Source: Rhodospirillaceae bacterium
GTDB lineage: Bacteria; Pseudomonadota; Alphaproteobacteria; UBA2966
Assembly: GCA_002690215.1 (NCBI GenBank)
Contig: NZDS01000132.1
Location: forward strand, 1-63,779
Direction of reading: 5' to 3'
DNA: 63,779 bases
Part shown: positions 25,357 through 34,879 of the stretch, piece after piece
Layout: each line of letters opens with the position of its first letter
Position numbering within the stretch: position 1 is the first letter of the stretch
The notes under the pieces: generated by a model
Seen by the model: only the letters and a program-made list of their open reading frames with translations
What the model was told of the DNA's origin: nothing
Databases searched by the model: none
Program-made: the position numbers and the translations under genes

Positions 25357-25404
25357 GGGTAATATATCCGATCCGGCAGCCGGCCAATTAAGGATTCAAC
25401 AGCG

Positions 25405-26577
25405 ATGGATCTTCAACTCAACGACCAGGACTTGGCCTTCCAGGACGAGGTGCGGGACTTTCTCGAGCGCGAACTTCCGGCCGAGCTCAGCGCCAAGGTG
25501 AAGCGCGGCGGACACCTGGAGAAAGAAGATTTCTACCGCTGGCAGCGCATTCTATACGACCGGGGCTGGATCGCCCCGGCCTGGCCTGCGGAATATGGCG
25601 GCACTGGCTGGACACCGACTCAGCGCTATATCTTCGAACGCATCTGCGCCGACGCCTGGGCGCCCACGGTGGTACCCTTCGGGCTGCGCATGGTCGGGCC
25701 GGTGATCTACACCTTCGGCACGGACGAGCAGAAGGCACGCTATCTGCCGCGCATCCTTTCGTCGGACGATTTCTGGTGCCAGGGCTATTCCGAACCTGGC
25801 TCGGGCTCTGACCTGGCGTCGTTGCGCAGCCGGGCCGAAGACGCCGGCGATCACTATCTGATCAATGGCCAAAAGACCTGGACCAGCCAAGGCCACTGGG
25901 CCGACATGATGTTCATGCTGGTGCGCACCGACCCGAACGTAAAACCGCAGCAGGGCATCACGTTCCTGCTCGTCGACATGAAGTCGCCCGGCATTACGGT
26001 GCGCCCCATCATCACCCTCGACGGCTGGCACTACGTCAACGAAGTCTTTTTCGAGGACGTGCGTGTGCCCAAGGAGAATCGCATCGGCGAAGAGGGCAAG
26101 GGCTGGACCTACGCCAAGTTTCTGCTGGGTCATGAACGCACCGGAATTGCCGGTGTGCAGCGCTCACGCAAGCTGATCGGCAAGCTCAAGGAAAGCGCCC
26201 GCAGCGAGGGCCTGGGCGCCGAGCAGCGAGCCCGTATCGGCCAGCTCGAGCTCGACCTCATGGCGCTCGAATACACCGAGCTGCGCGTGCTCACCCGCGA
26301 GCAAGCCGGCCAGGCTCCGGGGCCCGAAGCTTCGCTTTTGAAAATCAAGGGCTCGGAACTGACCCAGGCCGTCTTCCAGCTCAGCATCGAGACCCTGGGC
26401 TACCACACGCTGCCCTACCCCATCCCGCCCAGCGAATGGGGCAGCAACCTGCCGCTGGTACCCGAGCACGTGGGCAACACCGTGGCGGCGCACCTCTACG
26501 CCCGGGCAGCCACCATCTTCGGCGGCAGCAACGAGATCCAACGCGGCATCATCGCCAAATCGGTGCTGGGGCTCTAG
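25405..26577 (+). CDS. acyl-CoA dehydrogenase (FadE17/CaiA-like)
   Basis: This 390-residue protein starts MDLQLNDQDLAFQDEVRDF. It has WCQGYSEPGSGSDLASLRSR for flavin/substrate binding and ends IFGGSNEIQRGIIAKSVLGL. The C-terminal position normally holding the catalytic glutamate is glycine, as in a large branch of ACADs acting on bulky or branched acyl-CoAs. Whether it forms a homotetramer or needs a partner subunit is unknown; no second ACAD gene adjoins it. It is divergent from the acyl-CoA synthetase and convergent with the histidine kinase, only 18 bases away. Confidence 0.9.
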   Translation: MDLQLNDQDLAFQDEVRDFLERELPAELSAKVKRGGHLEKEDFYRWQRILYDRGWIAPAWPAEYGGTGWTPTQRYIFERICADAWAPTVVPFGLRMVGPVIYTFGTDEQKARYLPRILSSDDFWCQGYSEPGSGSDLASLRSRAEDAGDHYLINGQKTWTSQGHWADMMFMLVRTDPNVKPQQGITFLLVDMKSPGITVRPIITLDGWHYVNEVFFEDVRVPKENRIGEEGKGWTYAKFLLGHERTGIAGVQRSRKLIGKLKESARSEGLGAEQRARIGQLELDLMALEYTELRVLTREQAGQAPGPEASLLKIKGSELTQAVFQLSIETLGYHTLPYPIPPSEWGSNLPLVPEHVGNTVAAHLYARAATIFGGSNEIQRGIIAKSVLGL

Positions 26578-26595
26578 GGACGAATCGCGGCTTCC

Positions 26596-29500
26596 CTAAC
26601 CGGCATAAACAATCCGTTCCTTGGGAAACCAAACGGTCGCTTTGGTGCCTACCCCGGGCTCGCTTTGCAGTTCCAATTCACAACCGTGAAGTTCGGCTAG
26701 CGCGACGACGATGGGCAGGCCGAGACCGGTTCCTTCATGACCGCGCGTCATGGCGCTCTCGATCTGCCCGAAGGGTGAGAGCGCGATAGCAATGTCCTTC
26801 GCGACCATGCCGATGCCGGTATCGGCAACTGAAATCGCCAAACGGCCGTCTTCGGCGCCTTGCACCGTCAGCGTCAAGCGGCCCCCGGGGTGGGTGAACT
26901 TGACGGCATTGGAAAGCAGATTCAGCAGCATTTGCTTGACCAGGCGTTCATCGGCAAACAGCCTCAAGCCGCTGGTCTTTCCGCCGATGACCATCGAGAC
27001 ATCGGCAATATTGGCACGTCCCATGATCAAAGTTTCACAGGCCTCGATCGTGCCGGTGAGATCGAACTCCCGCTCGTCGAGTTCGACCTTTCCGGCGTCG
27101 ACCTTCGAAAGGTCGAGAATATCGTCGATGATGGCCAACAGATGGCCGCCGCTGTCGAAAATGTTGTCGGCATAGTCCAGATAACGCTCCACCGCCTGGG
27201 CACCCAGGCTTTGGCTCTTGATCATCTGGGCGAACCCCATGATGGCGTTCAGCGGCGTGCGCAACTCATGGCTCATGTTGGCCAGGAACTCGGACTTGGC
27301 GCGGTCGGCGTACTCGGCGGTCTCCTTGGCCGCCACCAATTCGGCTTCGCCCTGTTTGCGCTCGGTGATGTCGTGGAGGATCACCGTCAACATGGTGTCG
27401 TCGCCCAGGCGTAACTTGGATATCGACGCTTGGGCCGGGAATTCGCTGCCGTCTTTCCTCAGACCAACGATTTCACCACGCTCGGACATGGCGTGGCTCT
27501 GATCGACCGAGGCCAGGAAACTCTTGACCTGTTGCCGGTGCGGGCCGCGCAGTTTCTCGGGTATCAGGATATCCAAATGCTGGCCCAGAACCTCGGACTC
27601 CTGCCAGCCGAAGACGTTCTCGGCGCCCTGGTTGAAGATGCTGATCAACAGATCCTCGCCCGTAGCGATGATGGCGTCAGGAGCGATTTCGAGCATGCCC
27701 GACAGCGTCGTCTCGCTGGCTTTCCGTCGCGCCTCGGCCTCCACCCGATCGCTTTGATCGACCATCACGACGTCGATGTAGTCCTGCTCGGTGTTAAAGG
27801 TGGCGGAAGAGCTGATATGGACGATCGAGCCGTCCTTGCGTTTGAGACGGCCATCGAAGTTGCGCACGAAACCATATTTCAATCCTTCGGCAATCCAGAG
27901 TTCCCGATCCACGGGATCGATCCAATGATTGTCTGCGCGGTGGTTGTTGATGGCGTCTTCGCGATTCTCGTAGCCCAAAATCTCAGCCAATCGGTCGTTG
28001 GCTTCCAGGGGTTTGCCGTCGCTGATGCGCGAGCGGATGATGCCGACTTGAGCGTTGTCGAAGATTGAGCGATAACTCTCCTCGCTCCGGCGTAGCGCCT
28101 CCTCAGCCAGGCGCTTGGCCGTAACGTCGTGGGCCGTGCCGCGGTAGCCGACAATCTCCCCGGTCGAGGAGTAGAGCGGCGCACCGCTGCCTGAGATCCA
28201 GATTCTGCGACCTTTCGGCGTCGTGATGCGATATTGGAAATCGGTGAATTTGCGGCGCTTGGTGATGACGTCGCGGAAAAATGCGACGATGGCCGCGCGC
28301 TCGTCCTCAGCCACGAAATCGGCAGGTTTCATGCCGATGGCCTGGTCGTGATCGACGCCGAAGGCGTCCAGCGAACTCTTCGAGAGGAACGTATACTGGC
28401 CTTCGAGGTTAGTTTCCCAAACCACCTCCTCGACCACTTCCAGGACATCGCGAAATCTTTCTTCGCTTTGGCGCAGCAATTCCTCGACCTGCTTGCGCTC
28501 CGTGATGTCTTGGATGGTGCCGTATAGAGCAACCACTTCCCCGGCATCGTCGAATTCAGGTCTGGAATTCACGGCAACGAAAATCTCGTCACCATCCTTT
28601 TTGATGACTCTGTACTCGATCGAATATTCGCTCTTATTCGCAACGGCGGCGTCCCGCACCTCGAGATATCTATCGCGATCATCCGAATGCATTATGGAAA
28701 GCGCAAATTCGGCGCTTGGCTCGATCTCTTCCGGAGAGTATCCGAAAAGCCGGTAGACTTGATCCGACCACTCGGGCTTTGGCGAATTCAAAACCGTCCG
28801 AAAATGGCCGATCTTTCCGATGCGTTGGGCTTCGGAAAGCTGGCGCTCGCTTTCGCGCAGAGCTTCCTCGGCAAGCTTGCGTTCGCTGATGTCGAGTGCC
28901 ACCGCCACCAGATAGTCCCTTTCGGGGAAGGAGACGACAGATATCCGTCCCCAGCCGCGGCTGCCATCTCGACGGATGATTTCAATTTCGCGATCCCCGA
29001 CGCTGCCTTTCGCCATAATCTCGGCAAGCATGCCTTCCCGCTGCGACAGATCGGCCCAATGGCGCTCCGGAACGAACTCACGCTTCAACTGGTTGGCATC
29101 CCGATACCCAAGGACGTCGGCGGCCCGCTGGTTAGCCTCGATGACGGTGCCGTCGCTGATGCGGGCCTGGGTCAGCCCTACTTCGGCGTTCTCGAATATG
29201 CTGCGGTATTTTTCTTCGCTCTCCCTCAGCGCCTCTTCGACACGCTTGCGCTCACTGATGTCCAAGGCGACGCTGAAGAAGCCTCTGACGGCACCCGTCG
29301 GGGCGAAATCGGGCAGATAGGTCAGGTCGACGTCACGTGTCACCCCGTCGGGGTAGGTCAGAGCTGCCTCGAAACGTTGGGGCTCTCCCGCCAGGACCGC
29401 CTCTAGGTGGGCGGAAATGGTTTCATGAAAGTCCCCTCCCATCACCTCACCGATCGTCTTTCCGAGGATTTCATCGAGATTCCGGTCGAGCCATTGCTCG

Positions 29501-30453
29501 GCGGTCCGGTTGGCGAATAGCCAGCGCTGCTCGGCGTCCAACTGGGCGATCAGAACGGGGATGTTGTCGGCCACCACCCGGAAATCCCGAGCCCGCTCCT
29601 CGACCAGGGCTTCCAGTTCCACGTGGCGGCCAACCAAATCGCGTTCGCTGCGTTTGCGTTCGCTGATATCCCGCAGGATGGGCTGAATCGAATCGGCACC
29701 GCTCCAGCGCAGGTACGAGGCTATTATCTCGATGTCGATGGTGCTGCCGTCCAGCTTGAGCGCTTTCTGTTCGAAACGGCGGGTGGTCTTGCGGTCTTCG
29801 AGAAGACGCTGACGTCCGGCGGCAGAAACCTCCCGATAATCGGGATGAACGAAGTCCTCGACCGATCTCCCCACGAGTTGCCCGGCCGATGTGGCGCCGA
29901 ACAGCCCAGCGGCAGCCGCATTGGCGTAGACGATGCGGTCGTTGGTGAGGATGAGCACCGCGTCCGGAGCGGCATCGACCATCACGCGGTAGCTTTCCTG
30001 GCTTTCGCCAAGCACCGCCTCCTCGCGCTTACGCCTGACGATCGCCAAGGCGACGACCCATATGGCGAACAACGCCAGCGCTCGATTGGCCAACACCATC
30101 CAGGCGATGCCGCCCGTTGGTGACATCAGGTAGCCGAGAACGATAAGCAGTGAAGTAGCGACGGCGAGCCCGACCACGTGACCCGGTTGCAGCAGCCAGA
30201 TCCCCAACAACATCACGGCAACATAAGGAACGCCTGCCGCCACACCGAGAGGGATGATGAAATCGATGACAAAAATGAAGCCGCTTAGGAGCGCCGCCAA
30301 GAAGACGATCCCGGATGTCGATTTGGCTCTCATCACGATGCCCGAAAAGGCAGCCTCAGCGAATCCGGCCAGCCTTGTCTTCGTGCCTGTCATTGATCGA
30401 TGCATGCGCGTTTCCGTGGAGCTTGCATACTTTGCGCTCCCGATATCAGACAT
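26596..30453 (-). CDS. membrane histidine kinase with seven PAS domains
   Basis: About 1285 residues. After a short basic N-terminus come hydrophobic segments (about 45-130, roughly 4 helices). Seven consecutive PAS/PAC units follow, most ending in a DISERK/DITERK-type linker. The kinase core has HisKA phosphoacceptor H in NMSHELRTPLNAIMGF, then HATPase motifs NLLSNAVKFTHPGG, DTGIGM and GTGLGLPIV. There is no receiver domain and no response regulator nearby, so it is an orphan sensor. The start is uncertain: ATG 30453 is used, ATG 30405 and TTG 30477 are alternatives. The region appears less GC-rich than the metabolic genes around it. Ligands (heme, flavin or none) cannot be read. Confidence 0.88.
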   Translation of the reverse strand: MSDIGSAKYASSTETRMHRSMTGTKTRLAGFAEAAFSGIVMRAKSTSGIVFLAALLSGFIFVIDFIIPLGVAAGVPYVAVMLLGIWLLQPGHVVGLAVATSLLIVLGYLMSPTGGIAWMVLANRALALFAIWVVALAIVRRKREEAVLGESQESYRVMVDAAPDAVLILTNDRIVYANAAAAGLFGATSAGQLVGRSVEDFVHPDYREVSAAGRQRLLEDRKTTRRFEQKALKLDGSTIDIEIIASYLRWSGADSIQPILRDISERKRSERDLVGRHVELEALVEERARDFRVVADNIPVLIAQLDAEQRWLFANRTAEQWLDRNLDEILGKTIGEVMGGDFHETISAHLEAVLAGEPQRFEAALTYPDGVTRDVDLTYLPDFAPTGAVRGFFSVALDISERKRVEEALRESEEKYRSIFENAEVGLTQARISDGTVIEANQRAADVLGYRDANQLKREFVPERHWADLSQREGMLAEIMAKGSVGDREIEIIRRDGSRGWGRISVVSFPERDYLVAVALDISERKLAEEALRESERQLSEAQRIGKIGHFRTVLNSPKPEWSDQVYRLFGYSPEEIEPSAEFALSIMHSDDRDRYLEVRDAAVANKSEYSIEYRVIKKDGDEIFVAVNSRPEFDDAGEVVALYGTIQDITERKQVEELLRQSEERFRDVLEVVEEVVWETNLEGQYTFLSKSSLDAFGVDHDQAIGMKPADFVAEDERAAIVAFFRDVITKRRKFTDFQYRITTPKGRRIWISGSGAPLYSSTGEIVGYRGTAHDVTAKRLAEEALRRSEESYRSIFDNAQVGIIRSRISDGKPLEANDRLAEILGYENREDAINNHRADNHWIDPVDRELWIAEGLKYGFVRNFDGRLKRKDGSIVHISSSATFNTEQDYIDVVMVDQSDRVEAEARRKASETTLSGMLEIAPDAIIATGEDLLISIFNQGAENVFGWQESEVLGQHLDILIPEKLRGPHRQQVKSFLASVDQSHAMSERGEIVGLRKDGSEFPAQASISKLRLGDDTMLTVILHDITERKQGEAELVAAKETAEYADRAKSEFLANMSHELRTPLNAIMGFAQMIKSQSLGAQAVERYLDYADNIFDSGGHLLAIIDDILDLSKVDAGKVELDEREFDLTGTIEACETLIMGRANIADVSMVIGGKTSGLRLFADERLVKQMLLNLLSNAVKFTHPGGRLTLTVQGAEDGRLAISVADTGIGMVAKDIAIALSPFGQIESAMTRGHEGTGLGLPIVVALAELHGCELELQSEPGVGTKATVWFPKERIVYAG

Positions 30454-30610
30454 AGATGCCTTGGCCAGGACGACCAATTGACTTTTTCGTGTGAATCCCG
30501 GCCGAAGCCCGCTTTGCCGGGCAGCAGTGCCACTTCAGGAAAGGACGTTTGCGCACCATCAAGGCGCGGGGCAAACTTGCGTCGACGACCCGGCACGGAG
30601 GATTCAGGAA

Positions 30611-31381
30611 ATGAACCCGAATGCTACGATGCTGCCCTCGATGCGGCTCGATGGCCAGATCGCCCTGGTCACGGGGGCCGGACGGGGGATCGGTCGCGGT
30701 TGTGCGCTGGCGCTCGCCGAGGCCGGTGCCGAGGTCATCGCCATGAGCCGTACGGCCGACGAGATCGAAGCCGTGGCCGCAGAGATCGGCGCCAAGGGAG
30801 GCCGGGCCCGCGCCATGGTTTGCGACGTCACCGACACGCCGGCAGTGCGAAGAACCGTCGCCGGGCTGGGGCGTCTCGACGTACTGGTGAACAACGCCGG
30901 CACCGCCATCATGGGGCCTTTTCTCGAATTCGATGACGCCGCACTCGACACCATGTTGCAGCTCAACGCCCGCGCGGTCTTCGTCGTAGCCCAGGAAGCG
31001 GCACGCCTGATGGCTGGACACGGCGGCGGCGCGATCGTCAATATCTCCTCGCAATACGGCATCGTCGGGGCGCCGGGAAATTCGATCTACGCCGGCACCA
31101 AGCATTTCATCGTGGGTTTGAGCAAATCCATGGCGGTGGAATTGGCGCCCCTGAATATTCGGGTAAACACGGTGGGCCCGACCGTTACCGAAACGCCGAT
31201 GATCGAGGCGCTGATGGCCTCCGGCGACTCGGTCAAGGAATCGGTTCTGGGCCGCATCCCTATGGGCCGGCTGGGCCAGGTCGAAGACGTGGTTGGGGCC
31301 GTGGTATTTCTAGCCTCGCCGGCAGCCGCCCTGATTACCGGAGCGACGCTGGTGGTCGATGGAGGCTGGACGGCGCAATAA
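30611..31381 (+). CDS. short-chain dehydrogenase/reductase (SDR), first of pair
   Basis: This 256-residue classical SDR has the nucleotide site TGAGRGIGRG, NNAGT, and active-site S...YAGTK (VNISSQYGIVG, IYAGTKHF). It oxidises or reduces a hydroxy/keto group with NAD(P). The start at ATG 30611 is supported by GGAGG 9 bases upstream; the open frame extends back to 30491 without a ribosome site. It heads an operon with a second SDR (24 bases later) and an acyl-CoA ligase. Confidence 0.9.
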   Translation: MNPNATMLPSMRLDGQIALVTGAGRGIGRGCALALAEAGAEVIAMSRTADEIEAVAAEIGAKGGRARAMVCDVTDTPAVRRTVAGLGRLDVLVNNAGTAIMGPFLEFDDAALDTMLQLNARAVFVVAQEAARLMAGHGGGAIVNISSQYGIVGAPGNSIYAGTKHFIVGLSKSMAVELAPLNIRVNTVGPTVTETPMIEALMASGDSVKESVLGRIPMGRLGQVEDVVGAVVFLASPAAALITGATLVVDGGWTAQ

Positions 31382-31404
31382 TTTTGACCAACAGGGAGCA
31401 CAAG

Positions 31405-32262
31405 ATGGGCAAGCTTGACGGCAAAATTACGATCATCACGGGCGCCACCAGCGGTATCGGGCGGTGCACCGCTGAAGCCTTCGTTGCCGAAGGCGCCCAG
31501 GTGCTGATCACCGGGCGGCGGCAAAAGGAAGGCAACGAAATCGCCGAAGCACTGGGCGAGCGCTGCGAATTCATGGCCACCGACGTGACCCTTGAGAACG
31601 ACGTCAAGTCCATGATCGATCACATGGTGGCCAAGCACGGCCGCCTCGACTGCCTGTTCAACAACGCCGGAGCTCCGGCGCCCTCGGGCCGCATCGAGGA
31701 AATACCGCTGGACGGCTTCGAGGCTGCACTGAAGGTCCTGCTGAGCAGCGTCTTTTTGGGCATGAAGCACGCCGCTCCGGTTATGCGGCGGCAAAAATCA
31801 GGCTCCATCATCAACAACGGCAGCGTGGCGGCGCGGCGCGCCGGATTGTCTTCGTCGATGACCTACGGCTGCGCCAAGGCGGCGGTGGTGCAATTGAGTT
31901 GCTCGGTCGCCATGGAACTCGGCGAAGACAGCGTGCGCGTCAACACCATCTCGCCGGGCGGCATCGCCACGGGCATATTCGGCAAGGTCATGGGCCTCGA
32001 CGACACGGCGGCAGAAGGGACCGTCGAGGCCGTCAAGGTGGGCCTGGCCGCCATGCAGCCGATCCCGCGTTCCGGCATGCCCGAGGATATCGCCCATGCC
32101 GCCGTGTTCCTGGCCAGCGACGAATCCAGCTTCATCAACGGCCACGATCTGGTGATCGACGGCGGCGTGGTCGGCGGTCGCATGTGGTCGCCGCAGCAAG
32201 AGAGCCTGCAGCAAATGCGCACCGCCTTCGGCATCGGCGATACAAGCCAACACAGGGAATAA
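31405..32262 (+). CDS. short-chain dehydrogenase/reductase (SDR), second of pair
   Basis: This 285-residue SDR has the cofactor motif TGATSGIGRC, NNAGAPAPSG, and the catalytic YxxxK as YGCAK. It has a C-terminal extension after DGGVVGGRMWS that is longer than in the first SDR. The start ATG at 31405 follows AGGGAG by 8-9 bases; a TTG 21 bases earlier is less likely. It lies between SDR one and the CoA ligase (3-base gap), consistent with a hydroxyacyl or alcohol oxidation step in the same pathway. Confidence 0.9.
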   Translation: MGKLDGKITIITGATSGIGRCTAEAFVAEGAQVLITGRRQKEGNEIAEALGERCEFMATDVTLENDVKSMIDHMVAKHGRLDCLFNNAGAPAPSGRIEEIPLDGFEAALKVLLSSVFLGMKHAAPVMRRQKSGSIINNGSVAARRAGLSSSMTYGCAKAAVVQLSCSVAMELGEDSVRVNTISPGGIATGIFGKVMGLDDTAAEGTVEAVKVGLAAMQPIPRSGMPEDIAHAAVFLASDESSFINGHDLVIDGGVVGGRMWSPQQESLQQMRTAFGIGDTSQHRE

Positions 32263-32265
32263 CCG

Positions 32266-33825
32266 ATGCGTATCAGTTCGGTGGTGGGCCGTGCAGTGCA
32301 GATCAATGGCCCGGGGCTGGCCACCAATTATCTGGGGCGGCGGCGCACCTGGAAGCAGTTCGGCGAGCGCGTGGCCCGGATTGCCGCGGCGCTGGTCGAG
32401 TTGGGCGTGGAGCCCGGCGACCGGGTCGCCATGCTGGGTCTGAACAGCGACTGGTATCTCGAATATTTCTTTGCCGTGCCCTGGGCCGGAGCCGTCTTCG
32501 TACCCATCAACACGCGCCTGGCGGTACCCGAGATCGTCCACTGGCTCAATGATTCGGAAGCCTCGGTGCTGCTGGTCGACGACCATTTCGTCGATATGCT
32601 GCCAAGCTTCAGGGACCAGATCGAAAACCTGGGGCCGGTCATTCACGTCGGCTCGGGCGCGCCGCCCGAGGGTTTGCTGTCTTACGAGGCCCTGCTGGCC
32701 GAGGCCAGCCCCATCGAGCCGCGTGACAACGGCGGCGACGATCTGGCCGGCCTGTTTTACACCGGCGGCACCACCGGGCGCTCCAAGGGCGTCATGTTGA
32801 GCCACCGCAACCTCCTGCTAAATCCCTTGCAGTTCAGTGCTGAAGCGGGTTTCCGGGCCTCCTCCAACTATCTCCACGCGGCGCCCATGTTCCATCTCGC
32901 CAACGGCGCCGCCACCTTCGCCGTGACAAGCGTGGCCGGTGGCAGCACTATGATCACAGCCTTCGACCCGCTCGAAGTGCTGCGCGCCATCGAGCGCGAA
33001 AAGGTCACCATCACCATGCTGATTCCAACCATGATCAACATGGTGGTCAACCATCCCGAGGCCGCCGGCAGTGATCTCTCCTCGCTACTCGACATCCTCT
33101 ACGGCGCCTCGCCGATGCCCGAGGCGGTGATCGCCAAGGCCATGGAGACGATCCCTCAGACCCGCTTCATGCAGGCTTATGGACAAACGGAATCCTCGCC
33201 CGTGCTGACAGTGATGGGGCACGAATACCACGTCACCAGCGGGCCCATGGCGGGCAAGATTCGCTCAGCGGGCCGCGCCGTTCCCGGCGTCGAGATGCGC
33301 ATCGTAGACGCCGACGACAACGAGGTGCCGCGCGGCACCGTGGGCGAGATTTGCGGCCGCGGCGACAACGTCATGCAGGGCTACTGGAAGCAACCCGGCC
33401 TAACCGCCCAGACGCTGCGCAATGGCTGGCTGCACACCGGCGACGGCGGTTATATGGACGAAGACGGCTTCGTCTTCCTCGTCGACCGGGTCAAGGACAT
33501 GATCATCTCGGGTGGCGAAAACGTCTATTCGGCCGAGGTCGAGGACGCCATATACCAGCACCCGGCGGTGGCCGAATGCGCGGTCATCGGCATTCCGCAT
33601 GAGAAGTGGGGTGAACAGGTCCACGCCGTCGTGCGCTGCAAGGATGGCGAAGCGTTGACGGACGAGGGCCTGATGGCCCACTGCAAGCAACTGATCGCCG
33701 GCTACAAGTGCCCGCGCAGCGTCGATTTCGTGATCGAGCCGCTGCCCCTCTCGGGCGCCGGCAAGATCCTCAAAACCGAATTGCGCAAACCCTTTTGGCA
33801 GGGCACGGATAGAGCGATCAACTAA
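32266..33825 (+). CDS. fatty-acyl/short-chain acyl-CoA ligase (AMP-binding)
   Basis: This 519-residue adenylate-forming enzyme shows LFYTGGTTGRSKGVMLSH, QAYGQTESSP, LHTGDGGYMDEDGFVFLVDR and the C-terminal lysine region GAGKILKTELRK. It activates a carboxylic acid to acyl-CoA via an acyl-adenylate. It is translated 3 bases after the second SDR in a three-gene operon. It shares its architecture with the ligase at 58615-60201. The acid substrate is not evident. Confidence 0.92.
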   Translation: MRISSVVGRAVQINGPGLATNYLGRRRTWKQFGERVARIAAALVELGVEPGDRVAMLGLNSDWYLEYFFAVPWAGAVFVPINTRLAVPEIVHWLNDSEASVLLVDDHFVDMLPSFRDQIENLGPVIHVGSGAPPEGLLSYEALLAEASPIEPRDNGGDDLAGLFYTGGTTGRSKGVMLSHRNLLLNPLQFSAEAGFRASSNYLHAAPMFHLANGAATFAVTSVAGGSTMITAFDPLEVLRAIEREKVTITMLIPTMINMVVNHPEAAGSDLSSLLDILYGASPMPEAVIAKAMETIPQTRFMQAYGQTESSPVLTVMGHEYHVTSGPMAGKIRSAGRAVPGVEMRIVDADDNEVPRGTVGEICGRGDNVMQGYWKQPGLTAQTLRNGWLHTGDGGYMDEDGFVFLVDRVKDMIISGGENVYSAEVEDAIYQHPAVAECAVIGIPHEKWGEQVHAVVRCKDGEALTDEGLMAHCKQLIAGYKCPRSVDFVIEPLPLSGAGKILKTELRKPFWQGTDRAIN

Positions 33826-33841
33826 CGCCGTCGAACAGAGT

Positions 33842-34879
33842 CTAGGGCGACACCGCACCCCGCACCACGTCGAGCGCCGTCTCGACGTCGTCGGTCGAGA
33901 TATCGAGGTGCATCACCGCACGCACCTGGTCGGGGCCGCCGGGCACCATGTGGACGCCGGCGGCGTGGCAGCGTTCGGTGAAATCGGCGGCTGCCAGGGC
34001 CGTCACACCGAAGCGCACGATGTTGGTTTCGACGCTTTCGAGATCGACCTCGATGCCGGCCGTGTTGGCGATGCCTTCGGCGAACGTGCGGGCCTTGGTG
34101 TGGTCTTCGGCCAGACGTTCGCGGTGGTTGTCGACGGCGTAAAGAGCGCCGGCGGCGATGATGCCGGCCTGGCGAAATCCGCCGCCGAACATCTGCTTGA
34201 AGCGCCGGGCACGGGCCACGAAGTCGGACGTTCCAGCCAGTGCCGAGCCCACCGGCGCCCCCAGGCCCTTGGAAAAGCACACCGAGACGCTGTCGAAATG
34301 CGCGGCAAAATCGGATTCCGGAACGCCCGTGACCACGGCGGCGTGCCACAGCCGCGCGCCGTCCAGGTGCAGTGCCAGGCCGTGCTCTCGCGCCGTCGTA
34401 GCCACTTCGGCCACCGCCGCCAGCGGCCACACCGTGCCGCCGGCCAGATTGTGGGTGTTTTCCAGGCACAAAAGCTTGACTGGCGGCGGTACCGATTTGG
34501 GCATGAAGGGATGGCGGGGATAAACCGCCGCGGCGACCTGAGCGGCCGTGAAAATTCCGCGCTCACCTTGCAAGTGCCGCACCGTGATGCCGGAAAGTGC
34601 GGCCGTCGAGGCGCCTTCGACGGAGTAGACATGGGCGCCGGCTTCGCAGAGCACGGCATCGCCAGGTTCGGTGTGGGCACGCAACGCGATCTGGTTGCTC
34701 ATGGTGCCGGTGGGCACGTAGACCGCATCTTCCTTGCCCAGGATCTCGGCCACTCGGGCCTCCAGTGCTTTGACCGTGGGGTCGTCGCTGTAGACGTCGT
34801 CACCCACTTCGGCTTCGGCCATGGCGATCCGCATGGCCGGGGTAGGCCGGCTGATGGTGTCGCTGCGCAGATCGATCAC
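33842..34879 (-). CDS. ltaE: low-specificity L-threonine aldolase
   Basis: This 345-residue PLP enzyme of the beta-eliminating lyase/threonine aldolase family starts VIDLRSDTISRPTPAM. It has EVGDDVYSDDPTVKALE, LHLDGARLWHAA and the PLP lysine in VCFSKGLGAPVG. It cleaves L-threonine or allo-threonine to glycine and acetaldehyde. The start is GTG 34879, which overlaps the stop of the sirtuin gene by 4 bases (GTGA), so the two are translationally coupled. A longer frame back to 35086 runs through the sirtuin gene and is not real. Confidence 0.92.
   Translation of the reverse strand: MIDLRSDTISRPTPAMRIAMAEAEVGDDVYSDDPTVKALEARVAEILGKEDAVYVPTGTMSNQIALRAHTEPGDAVLCEAGAHVYSVEGASTAALSGITVRHLQGERGIFTAAQVAAAVYPRHPFMPKSVPPPVKLLCLENTHNLAGGTVWPLAAVAEVATTAREHGLALHLDGARLWHAAVVTGVPESDFAAHFDSVSVCFSKGLGAPVGSALAGTSDFVARARRFKQMFGGGFRQAGIIAAGALYAVDNHRERLAEDHTKARTFAEGIANTAGIEVDLESVETNIVRFGVTALAAADFTERCHAAGVHMVPGGPDQVRAVMHLDISTDDVETALDVVRGAVSP

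Noticed and set aside
26575-26598. Bidirectional terminator TAGGGA-N12-TCCCTA between acyl-CoA dehydrogenase and histidine kinase
   Set aside because: Six-bp stem with a 12-base loop and no T-tract; likely chance.
30478-30610. Promoter TTGACT at 30478 for the SDR operon
   Set aside because: No acceptable -10 at 16-18 bases; the gap holds nothing else that is convincing.
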